NCBI GenBank assembly: GCA_964429245.1
Contig: CAYSBE010000018.1
Span: forward strand, 1 to 28,933
Reading direction: 5' to 3'
Source: CAYSBE01 sp964429245
GTDB taxonomy: Bacteria > Bacteroidota > Bacteroidia > UKL13-3
Length of the DNA stretch: 28,933 nucleotides
Below are positions 1-8,860 of the stretch, one piece after another. Both the position numbers and the translations under genes were made by a program. The notes below the pieces were generated by a model that was not told the DNA's origin, searched no databases, and saw nothing but the letters and a program-made list of their open reading frames with translations. Position 1 is the stretch's first letter. Every line of letters starts with the position of its first letter.

Positions 1-1257
1 TATGCCGTTGCCGTTTACATCCAATTCAGGTTTGAATATGCCTTCTCCTGCTATGTCTTCTCCAAGATACGTTGACCGCGCTCTTAACATATTATCGGTA
101 AGTTCTTTTCTGGATTCAGGTGTTGATCCAATGGCATTTCCGCTAACCGGTTTTGATAGTTTTCGGGCACATATAAATGCGATGGTGTAGGTAAATGATT
201 CACCTGGTTTTACTTCCGGTATGATACCCGCAGTTATTAGTTGAATCCAGTTAGCAGGTTGCCCATTTGTTGGGCCTGTTGGTCCCAGCAATGTGGCTGA
301 ATCAATCCTGTTTTGCATTTTAATATATCGCTCTTGGTCATTTTGAGGAGTGGTAAAAGGAGGATTCACCGAATTGAAATTCCAAAAATTGTAGTTTATG
401 GTTGGTGCTGAATACCCAGCATTGACAAAGGTGTCGGGTTTGTTGGGGTTGAAAAACATTCCCCTCCAATCCATTCCTAAAAATTGCATGGCACCATAAG
501 ATTGTATGAAATTGGCATCATCGGCATTGTTGTCGCCAAGCCAAGCATAAATGGCTTTCAGATTATCGTCCACACCATTTCTTCCTTTGCTGAAAAAAGC
601 GGTTCCTGCATCGCGTGTAACGGCAACGTCCCTCACCACCAAATCCGACCATTGTCCCACCCACACAGAATCCCATTTCTTATCAGAGTTATTGGTGATG
701 GTATAATTCAGGATAACAAAAAAATCAGCATACGAAAAATTCCATGCATACGATTCTAGTGAAACACTTGCTTTTAGCGGGTTGATATGACCGGCCACCG
801 GGATGCTTGTTCCGGGAACCACCACATATTCATCCGAAAACTCAAACACAAAATCCTGGTGCGAGATTGCTTTTGAGGAGTAGTTTGGACTGGAAACCAG
901 TTTTGATCGCTCAATGGGTAATTTTAATGGGGTAAATTCAAATCCATTTCCTCCAGTAGAATAACCGTTTGCTGCATCTACCGCACTGGTTGATACCAAT
1001 GATTGGCCATCTACCAATGCACCTATCCATATACCGGCTTCAAAAAGGTGTTCTTTGCCTTTTATGGGAAATGCCATTGAAGGTGCGCCTTGTACATTGC
1101 TCCTAACTTGTGGTCGGCCAATGGTGCCGGCATTACTCATGGTCAGTTTTATTCGGCCAACTTCCGTAGATTTTTGGGCAAAGTTTGTTTGGGCATTTAC
1201 ACTTGAAACCCCAACCCAAAGCGAATACATTAAAAAGTGAATAACGTGTCTTTTCAT
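1..1257 (-). CDS. Secreted protein of unknown function, 3' end beyond the window
   Basis: An uninterrupted frame of 419 codons runs from an ATG at 1257 to the window edge; I checked the frame to base 1 and found no stop. The product opens with MKRHVIHFLMYSLWVGVSSV followed by NAQ, a convincing Sec signal peptide with cleavage expected before Gln. The mature part contains GIWIGALVDG, GYSTGGNGFEFTP, an aromatic-rich middle (SYADFFVILNYTI) and, at the very edge, an acidic ELDVNGNGI stretch that looks like a calcium-binding or dockerin-like loop. Large exported proteins of this kind in Bacteroidota often end in a type IX secretion sorting domain, but that end is outside the window. I do not recognise a named family and assign no function. 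Divergent from dnaB across about 500 bp. Confidence 0.85.
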   Translation of the reverse strand, partial: MKRHVIHFLMYSLWVGVSSVNAQTNFAQKSTEVGRIKLTMSNAGTIGRPQVRSNVQGAPSMAFPIKGKEHLFEAGIWIGALVDGQSLVSTSAVDAANGYSTGGNGFEFTPLKLPIERSKLVSSPNYSSKAISHQDFVFEFSDEYVVVPGTSIPVAGHINPLKASVSLESYAWNFSYADFFVILNYTITNNSDKKWDSVWVGQWSDLVVRDVAVTRDAGTAFFSKGRNGVDDNLKAIYAWLGDNNADDANFIQSYGAMQFLGMDWRGMFFNPNKPDTFVNAGYSAPTINYNFWNFNSVNPPFTTPQNDQERYIKMQNRIDSATLLGPTGPTNGQPANWIQLITAGIIPEVKPGESFTYTIAFICARKLSKPVSGNAIGSTPESRKELTDNMLRARSTYLGEDIAGEGIFKPELDVNGNGI

Positions 1258-1761
1258 TAATGGCAGCAAAAATGCTAAATTAAATGACCATAGCATTATC
1301 TCAATGTAAATTTCAGAAATTAGTTCAATTTTTTAATAAAGGATTGTTCGCATTTCATAATCAGTTTGTTAGTATTCATATGTGTCGTAAGCCTTGCCAG
1401 ATAAGACGTTGAGTAGTTATGATTAGATTGTCAGGCACTTATCTTGTCAATGGAAAAAATACAAAATGAATTGTTAAGAAATTAATAAGCCCATTAAATT
1501 CATTTACCCTTATCAGACACTTACATAAAATTTACATGGAATCAAAACCAGTGAATGTGCATAAATTTTGTTTGATGGACAGTGGGTTGAAAATATTCAA
1601 GCATACTTGCCCACATGTATTGCACATCAAAAACCATTTCTGTGTATAACATCTTTTATGGCATGGCCTCGAATTCTTTTGTCTCCTTATCCCATAGATT
1701 TGGTGTTCAGATCTCAAAAAAAGAGACAATACCACGTGAGCTAAGATTTCTATATATTTAC
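1258..1761. other. Intergenic region between divergent genes, no gene seen
   Basis: About 500 bp of AT-rich sequence separates the edge gene from dnaB. Short frames here have no family-like content. A TAGATTTG match to the Bacteroidota -7 element lies at 1695-1702, about 60 bases before dnaB, but no TTTG sits at the expected spacing, so it is only a weak promoter candidate. No RNA gene or repeat was recognised. Confidence 0.5.
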
Positions 1762-3152
1762 ATGAACGAACCTATTAAAAAGAGAACAAAGAATACCGCC
1801 CTTACGCAGCTATTGGAAAATGGGCGTTTGCAACCACAGGCTGTTGATATGGAAGAAGCGGTACTTGGCGGATTAATGTTAGATAAAAATGCCATTACCA
1901 TCGTAGTCAATATTCTTAAAGCAGAAAGCTTTTATAAAGAAGCCCATACCATGATTTATGAAGCCATGGTTGCACTTTTCTCTACAGCACAACCCATAGA
2001 TTTATTAACGGTAACAGCTGAATTGCGAAAACGCGGTCAACTGGATATTGTTGGAGGAGCCTATTATATTACTTCGCTAACAAACCGTGTAGCCTCAGCT
2101 GCCAATATTGAGTACCATGCGCGCATAGTGGCACAGAAATACATGCAGCGTGAGCTGATACGAATTTCTGCCGAAGTACAGCAAGATGCTTACGAAGAAT
2201 CTACTGATGCTTTTGAATTGCTTGATAAAGCAGAAAAAATGCTTTTTGGCTTGTCTCAGGGCAATATTAAAAAGGATTATAAAAAAGTAAATGCCATCAT
2301 TAAAGATGCCATTCATGATATCGAAGAACTGAAAAATAAAGAAGGTGGGCTTACAGGAATTCCATCCGGATTTACGCAACTTGATCGCATCACTTCCGGC
2401 TTTCAGCGTTCTGATCTCATTATCATTGCAGCCCGTCCGGGTATGGGTAAAACGGCTTTGGTATTATCCCTTGCCAGAAATGCGTCACTAAAAGGAACCC
2501 CGCCAAGAGGGATTGCCATTTTCTCTTTGGAGATGAGCAACAAACAATTGGTTACAAGATTGATATCCGGTGAAGCCGAAATCCCGGGTGAAAAATTGAA
2601 AAAAGGAACCCTTGCCGAACACGAATGGCAACAATTGAACAGCAAAATAGCTGCACTGAACGANNNNNNNNNNNNNNNNNNNNNNNNNNNNNNNNNNNNN
2701 NNNNNNNNNNNNNNNNNNNNNNNNNNNNNNNNNNNNNNNNNNNNNNNNNNNNNNNNNNNNNNNTGAGTCGTGCATCAGAAAAACGTGGCACAACCGCTGT
2801 ACCTATATTGAGTGACTTGCGTGAATCGGGTTCTATTGAGCAGGATGCAGATATGGTCATGTTTATTTACCGACCTGAATATTATGGACAAGCGGAGATG
2901 GAAGACGGATCATCATCACACGGAGTGGCCGAGCTGCATATTGCCAAGCACCGAAATGGTACGTTGGATAAAGTAAGACTTAGGTTTGTACATGAATTTA
3001 CAAAGTTTCAGGATATGCCCGATTACAGCACCGGATTGCCTGATCCAAGTATTTTGACGGATAATTTGGGCGTAATTACCAAAAGTTCAAAACTTAACGA
3101 TATGCATTATGATGACGATGAGTACGCTGATAGAGGACCTTCCCCATTTTGA
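1762..3152 (+). CDS. dnaB: Replicative DNA helicase DnaB, interrupted by an assembly gap
   Basis: DnaB is the hexameric ATP-driven helicase that unwinds DNA ahead of the replisome and recruits primase. The ATG at 1762 gives MNEPIKKRTKN; the frame is open back to 1615, but the extra 49 residues are unlike DnaB. The N-terminal domain (VDMEEAVLGGLMLDK) is followed by a linker and the RecA-like motor with Walker A ARPGMGKT at residues 224-231 and the FSLEMS motif. A run of 100 N (2664-2763) removes the Walker B/DYLQL region. After it the C-terminal part resumes with SRASEKRG, SDLRESGSIEQDADMVMFIY and KHRNG, and ends in an acidic tail. The halves lie in different frames because the gap length is arbitrary. 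By comparison with E. coli DnaB about 75-85 residues are missing. Identification is certain; continuity across the gap is inferred. Confidence 0.95.
2664..2763. other. Assembly gap of 100 N inside dnaB
   Basis: Exactly 100 unknown bases. The frame changes across it and the missing helicase segment should be nearer 240 bp, so the length is a placeholder rather than a measurement. Confidence 0.99.
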
Positions 3153-3171
3153 TTGACTTACATAGAAAACG

Positions 3172-3204
3172 AAGCGCAGACAATTAAGTCTGCGTTTTTT
3201 TTTT
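3172..3204 (+). terminator. Intrinsic terminator after dnaB
   Basis: A perfect 7-bp stem CGCAGAC / GTCTGCG (3175-3181 and 3188-3194) encloses the loop AATTAA and is followed by ten T. The T-run touches the stop codon of the convergent TPR gene (3203-3205). Confidence 0.9.
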
Positions 3205-3517
3205 AAAACAATAACTCGTCAAGTAGCGCTTTTATTTCCCTTGCTGTTTTCTGTTCATTTTTCAATAAACAAATCGCATGGCCTTTTTCTAGCCAATTTA
3301 TGGCGTCCTCGTTTCGTTGACTTTCTGCAAAAAGCTGACCCAATCGGAAATGAGCAGCAATATGCGTTGGATCTATTTTTATCACCTGCATCAGCCATTT
3401 TTCAGCCTCCGCTTTGTGCTGTAAAGCCAGCTCTTCCATTGCTATTGCGTATAGTAGAAAGATGTCTTCCGGTTGTTCAGCCAGCATTTGATGTAATTTT
3501 TCGATTCGGTTTTGCAT
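3203..3517 (-). CDS. Small tetratricopeptide-repeat protein
   Basis: A 104-residue cytoplasmic protein made almost wholly of helical TPR-like repeats, for example ALQHKAEAEKWLMQVIKIDP followed by THIAAHFRLGQLFAESQR and EDAINWLEKGHAI. These form about two to three repeats with the usual small/large residue spacing and a Pro at the turn. There is no signal peptide or membrane segment. TPRs are protein-interaction scaffolds and the partner cannot be read from the sequence. It is convergent with dnaB, and its stop lies in the dnaB terminator T-run. It is divergent from etfB with about 60 bp between the starts. The ATG at 3517 is the only good start. Confidence 0.8.
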   Translation of the reverse strand: MQNRIEKLHQMLAEQPEDIFLLYAIAMEELALQHKAEAEKWLMQVIKIDPTHIAAHFRLGQLFAESQRNEDAINWLEKGHAICLLKNEQKTAREIKALLDELLF

Positions 3518-3541
3518 ATTAGGTATAAAACAAAATTTGCC

Positions 3542-3549
3542 TAATTTTG
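3542..3549 (+). promoter_or_regulatory. Candidate -7 element upstream of etfB
   Basis: TAATTTTG fits the Bacteroidota -7 consensus TAnnTTTG and lies 27 bases before the etfB ATG. No -33 TTTG is found at the 19-21 base spacing, so support is weak. Confidence 0.25.
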
Positions 3550-3576
3550 CTTTCTTTTTTGAGACGATAAAACGAT

Positions 3577-4314
3577 ATGAAGATTTTAGTTTGCATCAGC
3601 AACGTGCCCGACACGACAACGAAAGTAACTTTTATAGATAATAACACGAAATTTAACATCCAGGGGGTGCAGTTTATTATCAATCCGTATGATGAATTGG
3701 CGCTCACCCGTGCGTTAGAAATTACCGAAAAATCTGGCGGTACAGTAATAACCGTAACGGTAGGCTTGGCTGATACAGAAGCCACTATTCGCAAAGCCTT
3801 AGCAATAGGTGCTCAAGAAGCGGTACGTATCAATGCCGAACCAACCGATGCTTATTTTGTAGCTGAACAAATTGCCCATTATGCAAAAGCTCAGAATTTT
3901 GATTTGATTATGACCGGTAGGGAGTCTATCGATTACAATGGAGGTCAGGTATGTGGACTTTTGGGAGAAATGCTGGGTATTCCTTCGGTGAATGTAATAA
4001 CCAAACTTGAAATTGAAAATGGAGTGGCAACGATGGTGCGCGATATTGATGGCGGAAAAGAAACCCTATCATCGAAATTACCATTGGTGGTAAGTGCTCA
4101 AAAAGAGTTTACCGAACCGCGTATACCAAACATGCGCGGAATCATGGCAGCCAGAACCAAACCATTAAATGTAATTGAAGCCGCTACAACAGATAAAACT
4201 TCTGCAACCATTGGTTTTGAATTGCCACCGGCAAAAGGTGCATGCAAAATGATTGCTGCAGATCAAGCTGCTCAATTGATTGATATGTTGCATAACGAGG
4301 CTAAAATAATTTAA
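3577..4314 (+). CDS. etfB: Electron transfer flavoprotein beta subunit
   Basis: This is the beta subunit of the soluble heterodimeric flavoprotein that accepts electrons from acyl-CoA and related dehydrogenases. The 245-residue length is normal for the family. It begins MKILVCISNVPDTTTKVTF and carries the typical INPYDELALTRALEI segment, the LIMTGRESIDYNGGQVCGLL core and the VSAQKEFTEPRIPNMRGIM stretch. It is followed after 23 bases by etfA in the same direction, so the two form an operon, as is usual. No Shine-Dalgarno is visible; the start is set by family alignment. Confidence 0.95.
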   Translation: MKILVCISNVPDTTTKVTFIDNNTKFNIQGVQFIINPYDELALTRALEITEKSGGTVITVTVGLADTEATIRKALAIGAQEAVRINAEPTDAYFVAEQIAHYAKAQNFDLIMTGRESIDYNGGQVCGLLGEMLGIPSVNVITKLEIENGVATMVRDIDGGKETLSSKLPLVVSAQKEFTEPRIPNMRGIMAARTKPLNVIEAATTDKTSATIGFELPPAKGACKMIAADQAAQLIDMLHNEAKII

Positions 4315-4337
4315 TACAAAACGATAATAAATAAAAT

Positions 4338-5315
4338 ATGAGTATACTGGTATATGCAGAAAGTATTGATGGGGGATTTAAGAAATCCACGTTAGAAGCA
4401 GTACGTTATGGAAGCGAATTGGCTAAACACACAGGCACTTCATGTGTTGCGTTATCAATTGGAAATATAGATGATGCACAATTGGCAAATCTTGCAACCT
4501 ATGGTGCTGATAAAATTGTGAGTGTAAAGCATGAAAGACTAAATCAGTTTGTTGCAGAAGTATTTACAAAGCTTATCACTCAGATAGCATCACAAGAGCA
4601 ATCAACAATTGTTGTTATTTCAAATACATACAGTGGCAAATCTGTTGCGCCACGTGTAGCAGCAAAATTGAAAGCAGCAATTGCAAGTGGGGTTATTTCT
4701 TATCCAAAAACAGAAAATGGATTCGTGGTACGCAGGGGAGTGTTTTCAGGAAAAGCATTTGCAGAAGTGAACCTAACAACACCTGTAAAAGTGCTTGCCA
4801 TTACTCCAAACACATTTGACTTAACAGAAAATGTAAAGCCAGCTAACATAGTTGCTATCAATGCAGATTTAAGTGATGCAGATTTCATGACCAACCCAAT
4901 TGAGATTTCACGTGTAACCGGAAAAATTCCGTTGACAGAGGCAGAAGTTGTGGTGAGTGGCGGACGGGGACTAAAAGGACCAGAAAACTGGGGCTTGATA
5001 GAAGATTTGGCAAGCGCTTTAGGTGCAGCTACTGCATGCTCAAAACCTGTTAGCGACATGCATTGGAGATCGCATGATGAGCACGTAGGCCAAACCGGTA
5101 TTACCATCAAACCTAATTTATATATTGCTATCGGCATCTCAGGAGCTATTCAGCACTTGGCAGGTGTAAGTTCAAGCAAGGTTATTGTCGCCATCAATAA
5201 AGATCCTGAAGCTCCGTTTTTCAAAGCTGCCGATTATGGTATAGTTGGTGATGCATTTGAAGTGCTTCCAAAAATTACCGAAGCAGCCCAAAAGCTAAAA
5301 GCGCAATCTGCATAA
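4338..5315 (+). CDS. etfA: Electron transfer flavoprotein alpha subunit
   Basis: The alpha subunit carries the FAD and passes electrons to ETF-quinone oxidoreductase or other acceptors. The product is 325 residues, normal for the family. The N-terminal domain is Rossmann-like. The C-terminal FAD-binding domain is highly conserved: SGGRGLKGPENW, the HVGQTG motif, PNLYIAIGISGAIQHLAG, and INKDPEAPFFKAADYGIVGD. It lies directly downstream of etfB, and a hairpin terminator follows at 5347. No redox partner genes (acyl-CoA dehydrogenase, etfD) are present in the window. Confidence 0.96.
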   Translation: MSILVYAESIDGGFKKSTLEAVRYGSELAKHTGTSCVALSIGNIDDAQLANLATYGADKIVSVKHERLNQFVAEVFTKLITQIASQEQSTIVVISNTYSGKSVAPRVAAKLKAAIASGVISYPKTENGFVVRRGVFSGKAFAEVNLTTPVKVLAITPNTFDLTENVKPANIVAINADLSDADFMTNPIEISRVTGKIPLTEAEVVVSGGRGLKGPENWGLIEDLASALGAATACSKPVSDMHWRSHDEHVGQTGITIKPNLYIAIGISGAIQHLAGVSSSKVIVAINKDPEAPFFKAADYGIVGDAFEVLPKITEAAQKLKAQSA

Positions 5316-5346
5316 ACAAATTAAAGATGACGTAATGTTATATATG

Positions 5347-5373
5347 CGGCTGTCTTTATAGACGGCCGTTTTT
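5347..5373 (+). terminator. Intrinsic terminator after etfA
   Basis: An 8-bp stem CGGCTGTC / GACGGCCG with one G-U pair (5347-5354 and 5361-5368), loop TTTATA, then five T. It closes the etfB-etfA operon. Confidence 0.85.
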
Positions 5374-5483
5374 ATTTGGTAAAAGTAAAATAATGCAACA
5401 ATCGAGGTAATTTAATTTGCTTCCTGCATCTTTGGAGCGTTCATTTATTTATTTACCGGGATAGTTTCCCATAATTAATTTTT

Positions 5484-5963
5484 ATGCAAATAAGCGCAAA
5501 CAAAGTAGTGTCCATTCATTACACCTTAACAGATAATGAAGGCACAATCCTCGACACGAGCAGTGGCCGTGATCCATTGTTTTACATCCAAGGCATGGGC
5601 CACCTGATTCCGGGCATGGAAGAAGGTATGGAAGGTAAAGCAGCCGGAGAGAAGTTTAGGTTGAAAGTGAGTCCTGAAAAAGGATACGGAGTTCATAAAC
5701 CTGAAATGATACAACAAGTACCAATTGAAGCTTTTGGTGAGCAAATGGTTAGTCCGGGTATGCAGTTTGAAGCAGGCACCGAAGAAAATCGTTTCATGGT
5801 TACGGTTACTTCCGTTGATGATAAACTTGTAACGGTTGACGCCAATCACCCTCTAGCAGGAAAAGAATTGAACTTTGAAGTAGAAGTGATGGAAGTGCGC
5901 GAAGCAACAGCTGAAGAAATTTCACATGGACATGTTCATGGTCCGGGTGGCCATCATCACTAA
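5484..5963 (+). CDS. FKBP-type peptidyl-prolyl isomerase, SlyD-like
   Basis: A cytoplasmic prolyl isomerase/chaperone of 159 residues. The FKBP core is split in SlyD fashion: VSIHYTLTDNEGTILDTS, then FYIQGMGHLIPGMEEGMEG, then an inserted-flap segment (residues about 70-125), and a return strand with GKELNFEVEVMEVREA. The C-terminus is a short His-rich tail, HGHVHGPGGHHH, resembling the metal-binding tail that in SlyD binds nickel and other divalent metals. There is no signal peptide. It is monocistronic, between the etfA terminator and a shared two-way terminator with clpB. The gene symbol slyD is plausible but not certain, because Bacteroidota often carry several FKBPs. Confidence 0.92.
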   Translation: MQISANKVVSIHYTLTDNEGTILDTSSGRDPLFYIQGMGHLIPGMEEGMEGKAAGEKFRLKVSPEKGYGVHKPEMIQQVPIEAFGEQMVSPGMQFEAGTEENRFMVTVTSVDDKLVTVDANHPLAGKELNFEVEVMEVREATAEEISHGHVHGPGGHHH

Positions 5964-5985
5964 ACAATTTTTGCCGAAATCGATA

Positions 5986-6023
5986 AAAATGGGGCGATAC
6001 AAATTTTTGTAGCGCCCCATTTT
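5986..6023. terminator. Bidirectional terminator between the FKBP gene and clpB
   Basis: An 11-bp perfect stem AAAATGGGGCG / CGCCCCATTTT (5986-5996 and 6013-6023) continues past one mismatch into TACAAA / TTTGTA. A-rich and T-rich flanks give a U-run in both directions, which suits the two convergent genes. Confidence 0.9.
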
Positions 6024-6039
6024 ATTTTAATTACGTTGA

Positions 6040-8640
6040 TTATGAATTGGTAAACACAAATTGATTTTTATCGTTCAGCGAAATCACGATTTCACTATTT
6101 GGTTTAATATTTCCCATCAATATTTCTTTAGACAATTCATTTAATATCCGTTTTTGAATGACACGCTTAAGCGGTCGGGCACCAAATTGCGGATCATAAC
6201 CCAATTGTGCCAACCAATCCATGGCTTCATCGGTAGCACTTATTTTTATTTCTTGCTCAGATAAATTTTTCTGGATGTCTTTAAATTGAAGGTCTACAAT
6301 TTGTCTTACATCTTCTCTGCTCAAAGGTGTAAACATGATGACATCATCAATGCGGTTTAAAAACTCGGGACGTATTGTTTTTTTCAATAAATCCATCACA
6401 CTGATTTTTGCCTCAGCGATTTTATCTTCTTTATTAACTTCAGTAAAATCTTCCAATTTTTCTTGAATGATATGCGAGCCAATATTTGAAGTCATGATGA
6501 CAATTGTGTTTTTGAAATTTGCTACCCGACCTTTATTGTCTGTCAATCTTCCGTCATCCAACACCTGCAATAAAATATTAAATACATCAGGGTGTGCTTT
6601 TTCAATCTCATCCAATAATATCACTGAGTACGGACGCCTGCGAACAGCCTCTGTTAATTGGCCTCCTTCTTCATATCCTACATAACCAGGAGGGGCTCCA
6701 ATAAGCCTGCTTACTGTGTGTTTTTCTTGATACTCACTCATATCAATTCGCACCATGGCATTGTCTTGGTTAAATAAAAATGAAGCTAAGGCTTTTGCCA
6801 ATTCTGTTTTTCCTACACCGGTAGTGCCTAAAAATATAAATGACCCGATTGGTTTTTTAGCATCACTTAATCCTGCACGGCTTCTGCGTATGGCATCAGA
6901 AATGGCCTCAATGGCTTCGTGTTGGCCAACTACTCGTTGGTGCAATTCGGTTTCTAGATGCATCAATTTTTCGCGCTCACTTTGTAGCATGCGTGTCACC
7001 GGAATACCGGTCCAGCGGCTTACTACATCAGCCACATCTTCACTGTCAACTTCTTCTTTCACCATGGCACTATCGGCTTGTTGCTCCAACAATTGTTTTT
7101 TAAACTGCTCCAGTTGTGCTTCTGCTTCTTTAATTTTTCCGTAACGTATTTCTGCCACACGTGCAAAGTCTCCGTTGCGCTCTGCTTGTTCGGCTTCATG
7201 TCTCAACTGCTCAATGGATTCTTTTGTTTTTTGAATGCCATCAACCACTTGCTTTTCACTTTGCCATTTTGCTTTAAGCGAATTTCGTTCGTCTTGTAAG
7301 TTTGAAATTTCTTCACTTAACGATTTCACTTTATTATCATCGCCTTCACGCTTAATGGCTTCGCGTTCAATTTCCAGTTGCATGATTCTGCGATCTAGCT
7401 GATCAATTGCTTCGGGTACCGAATCAATTTCAAGACGTAGTTTTGATGCAGCTTCATCAATTAAGTCGATGGCTTTATCTGGTAAAAAACGATCGTTGAT
7501 ATAACGTTGTGATAGTTCAACCGCTGCGATGATGGCTTCATCTTTAATACGTACTTTATGATGTACTTCATAACGCTCTTTTAATCCACGTAAAATAGAG
7601 ATTGCGGCTTCGGTATCCGGTTCGTCTACGTATACTTTTTGGAAACGCCTTTCCAATGCTTTATCTTTTTCAATATAGCGCTGGTACTCGGATAGGGTAG
7701 TAGCCCCAATGCTTCGTAATTCGCCACGTGCAAGAGCAGGTTTTAAAATATTAGCGGCATCCATAGCGCCTTCTCCACCGCCACCTGCACCTACCAACGT
7801 ATGTATTTCATCAATGAACAAAACGATTTCCCCATCACTGTCAATCACTTCTTTTACTACGGATTTCAATCGTTCTTCAAACTCTCCTTTATATTTTGCA
7901 CCTGCAATCAATGAGCCCATATCAAGCGAAAAGATGCGTTTAGATTTTAGGTTTTCGGGTACATCACCACTTACAATACGGTGAGCTAAGCCTTCAGCTA
8001 TAGCTGTTTTTCCCACTCCGGGTTCGCCAATCAACACCGGGTTGTTTTTTGTTCTGCGAGAAAGAATTTGTAAAACCCTTCTGATTTCTTCATCTCGTCC
8101 GATAACGGGATCTAATTTTCCCGACTCAGCAAGATCATTTAGATTTTTTGCAAACTTATTCAATGCATTGTATTGTGCTTCGGCATTCTGAGAAGTGACT
8201 TTGCTATCGCCTCTTAATTCCTTAATGGCTTTTTTCAAATCTTTCTCATTAAGCCCTGCATCTTTCACCATATCACTCACACTGTCTTTGTTGTCAAGCA
8301 ATGCCAAAAGTATATGTTCAACGGAAACAAACTCGTCACCAAATTCTTTTAACAAAGTTTGTGCTTTTATTAATGCCTGATTGGCTTGTGAAGAAAGATA
8401 CTGACTGCTGGTGCCTGATACTTTTGGATAGCTTTTTAACAATGCATCCAATGCCTGAGTAATGCGTGCAGGATTTGCATTTACTTTTTTAAGTAAGAAA
8501 CTGATCACATGCTCATCGGTTTCCAAAAGGCCTTTAAGCAAATGTCCGGTTTCAATAGATTGGTGGTTGGCGCTTGCAGCAATCTGTTGTGCTTGCTGAA
8601 TGGCTTCCTGAGATTTAATGGTAAATTTATCAAAGTTCAT
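6040..8640 (-). CDS. clpB: ATP-dependent disaggregase ClpB
   Basis: ClpB is a hexameric Hsp100 chaperone that, with DnaK, pulls proteins out of aggregates. The product has 866 residues, the usual length. Domains in order: Clp N-terminal repeats (about 1-145), AAA+ module 1 with Walker A GEPGVGKT at 205-212 and Walker B LFIDEIHTL, a long coiled-coil middle domain (about 400-530; for example LDRRIMQLEIEREAIKRE), and AAA+ module 2 with GTTGVGKT near residue 605 and VILLDEIEKA. The C-terminal small domain includes YDPQFGARPLKR. The coiled-coil insert marks ClpB rather than ClpA or ClpC. It is divergent from the Fur-family gene across about 220 bp that contains an inverted repeat, and no CIRCE element was seen there. 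Confidence 0.98.
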   Translation of the reverse strand: MNFDKFTIKSQEAIQQAQQIAASANHQSIETGHLLKGLLETDEHVISFLLKKVNANPARITQALDALLKSYPKVSGTSSQYLSSQANQALIKAQTLLKEFGDEFVSVEHILLALLDNKDSVSDMVKDAGLNEKDLKKAIKELRGDSKVTSQNAEAQYNALNKFAKNLNDLAESGKLDPVIGRDEEIRRVLQILSRRTKNNPVLIGEPGVGKTAIAEGLAHRIVSGDVPENLKSKRIFSLDMGSLIAGAKYKGEFEERLKSVVKEVIDSDGEIVLFIDEIHTLVGAGGGGEGAMDAANILKPALARGELRSIGATTLSEYQRYIEKDKALERRFQKVYVDEPDTEAAISILRGLKERYEVHHKVRIKDEAIIAAVELSQRYINDRFLPDKAIDLIDEAASKLRLEIDSVPEAIDQLDRRIMQLEIEREAIKREGDDNKVKSLSEEISNLQDERNSLKAKWQSEKQVVDGIQKTKESIEQLRHEAEQAERNGDFARVAEIRYGKIKEAEAQLEQFKKQLLEQQADSAMVKEEVDSEDVADVVSRWTGIPVTRMLQSEREKLMHLETELHQRVVGQHEAIEAISDAIRRSRAGLSDAKKPIGSFIFLGTTGVGKTELAKALASFLFNQDNAMVRIDMSEYQEKHTVSRLIGAPPGYVGYEEGGQLTEAVRRRPYSVILLDEIEKAHPDVFNILLQVLDDGRLTDNKGRVANFKNTIVIMTSNIGSHIIQEKLEDFTEVNKEDKIAEAKISVMDLLKKTIRPEFLNRIDDVIMFTPLSREDVRQIVDLQFKDIQKNLSEQEIKISATDEAMDWLAQLGYDPQFGARPLKRVIQKRILNELSKEILMGNIKPNSEIVISLNDKNQFVFTNS

Positions 8641-8779
8641 ATATTGGTTATTTCAATTAATCAATGGGCAATGCTCAATTTCAGTTCCACTTGTGAATAC
8701 AGGAAAATATGTCGCGGTTCGGGCATCGTTCCTGAAAGATTGGCTCAAATTGTTTAAATCTTCTTTGCTTTTTTCCTCA

Positions 8780-8803
8780 ATATCAGGACAAAACGTCTGA
8801 TAT
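8780..8803. promoter_or_regulatory. Inverted repeat between clpB and the Fur-family gene
   Basis: Seven-base arms ATATCAG and CTGATAT are separated by ten bases; with a one-base bulge the match extends through AC/GT. It lies about 57 bases before the Fur-family ATG and about 140 bases before clpB. It could be an operator for either gene or a leader hairpin. It does not match a textbook 7-1-7 Fur box. Confidence 0.35.
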
Positions 8804-8860
8804 AGTGTGGGCATATTTATTTTTTCAATCACTTGCAGAGTATTAATTTGCCTTCGGATT

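Noticed and set aside
484..759. Plus-strand open frame of 91 codons
   Set aside because: It lies antisense to the long secreted-protein gene on the minus strand, which has a signal peptide and coherent sequence; the plus-strand frame does not.
1615..1761. Possible 49-residue N-terminal extension of DnaB
   Set aside because: The residues do not resemble DnaB, and a typical start follows at 1762.
8641..8806. CIRCE heat-shock operator upstream of clpB
   Set aside because: No TTAGCACTC-N9-GAGTGCTAA-like sequence is present.
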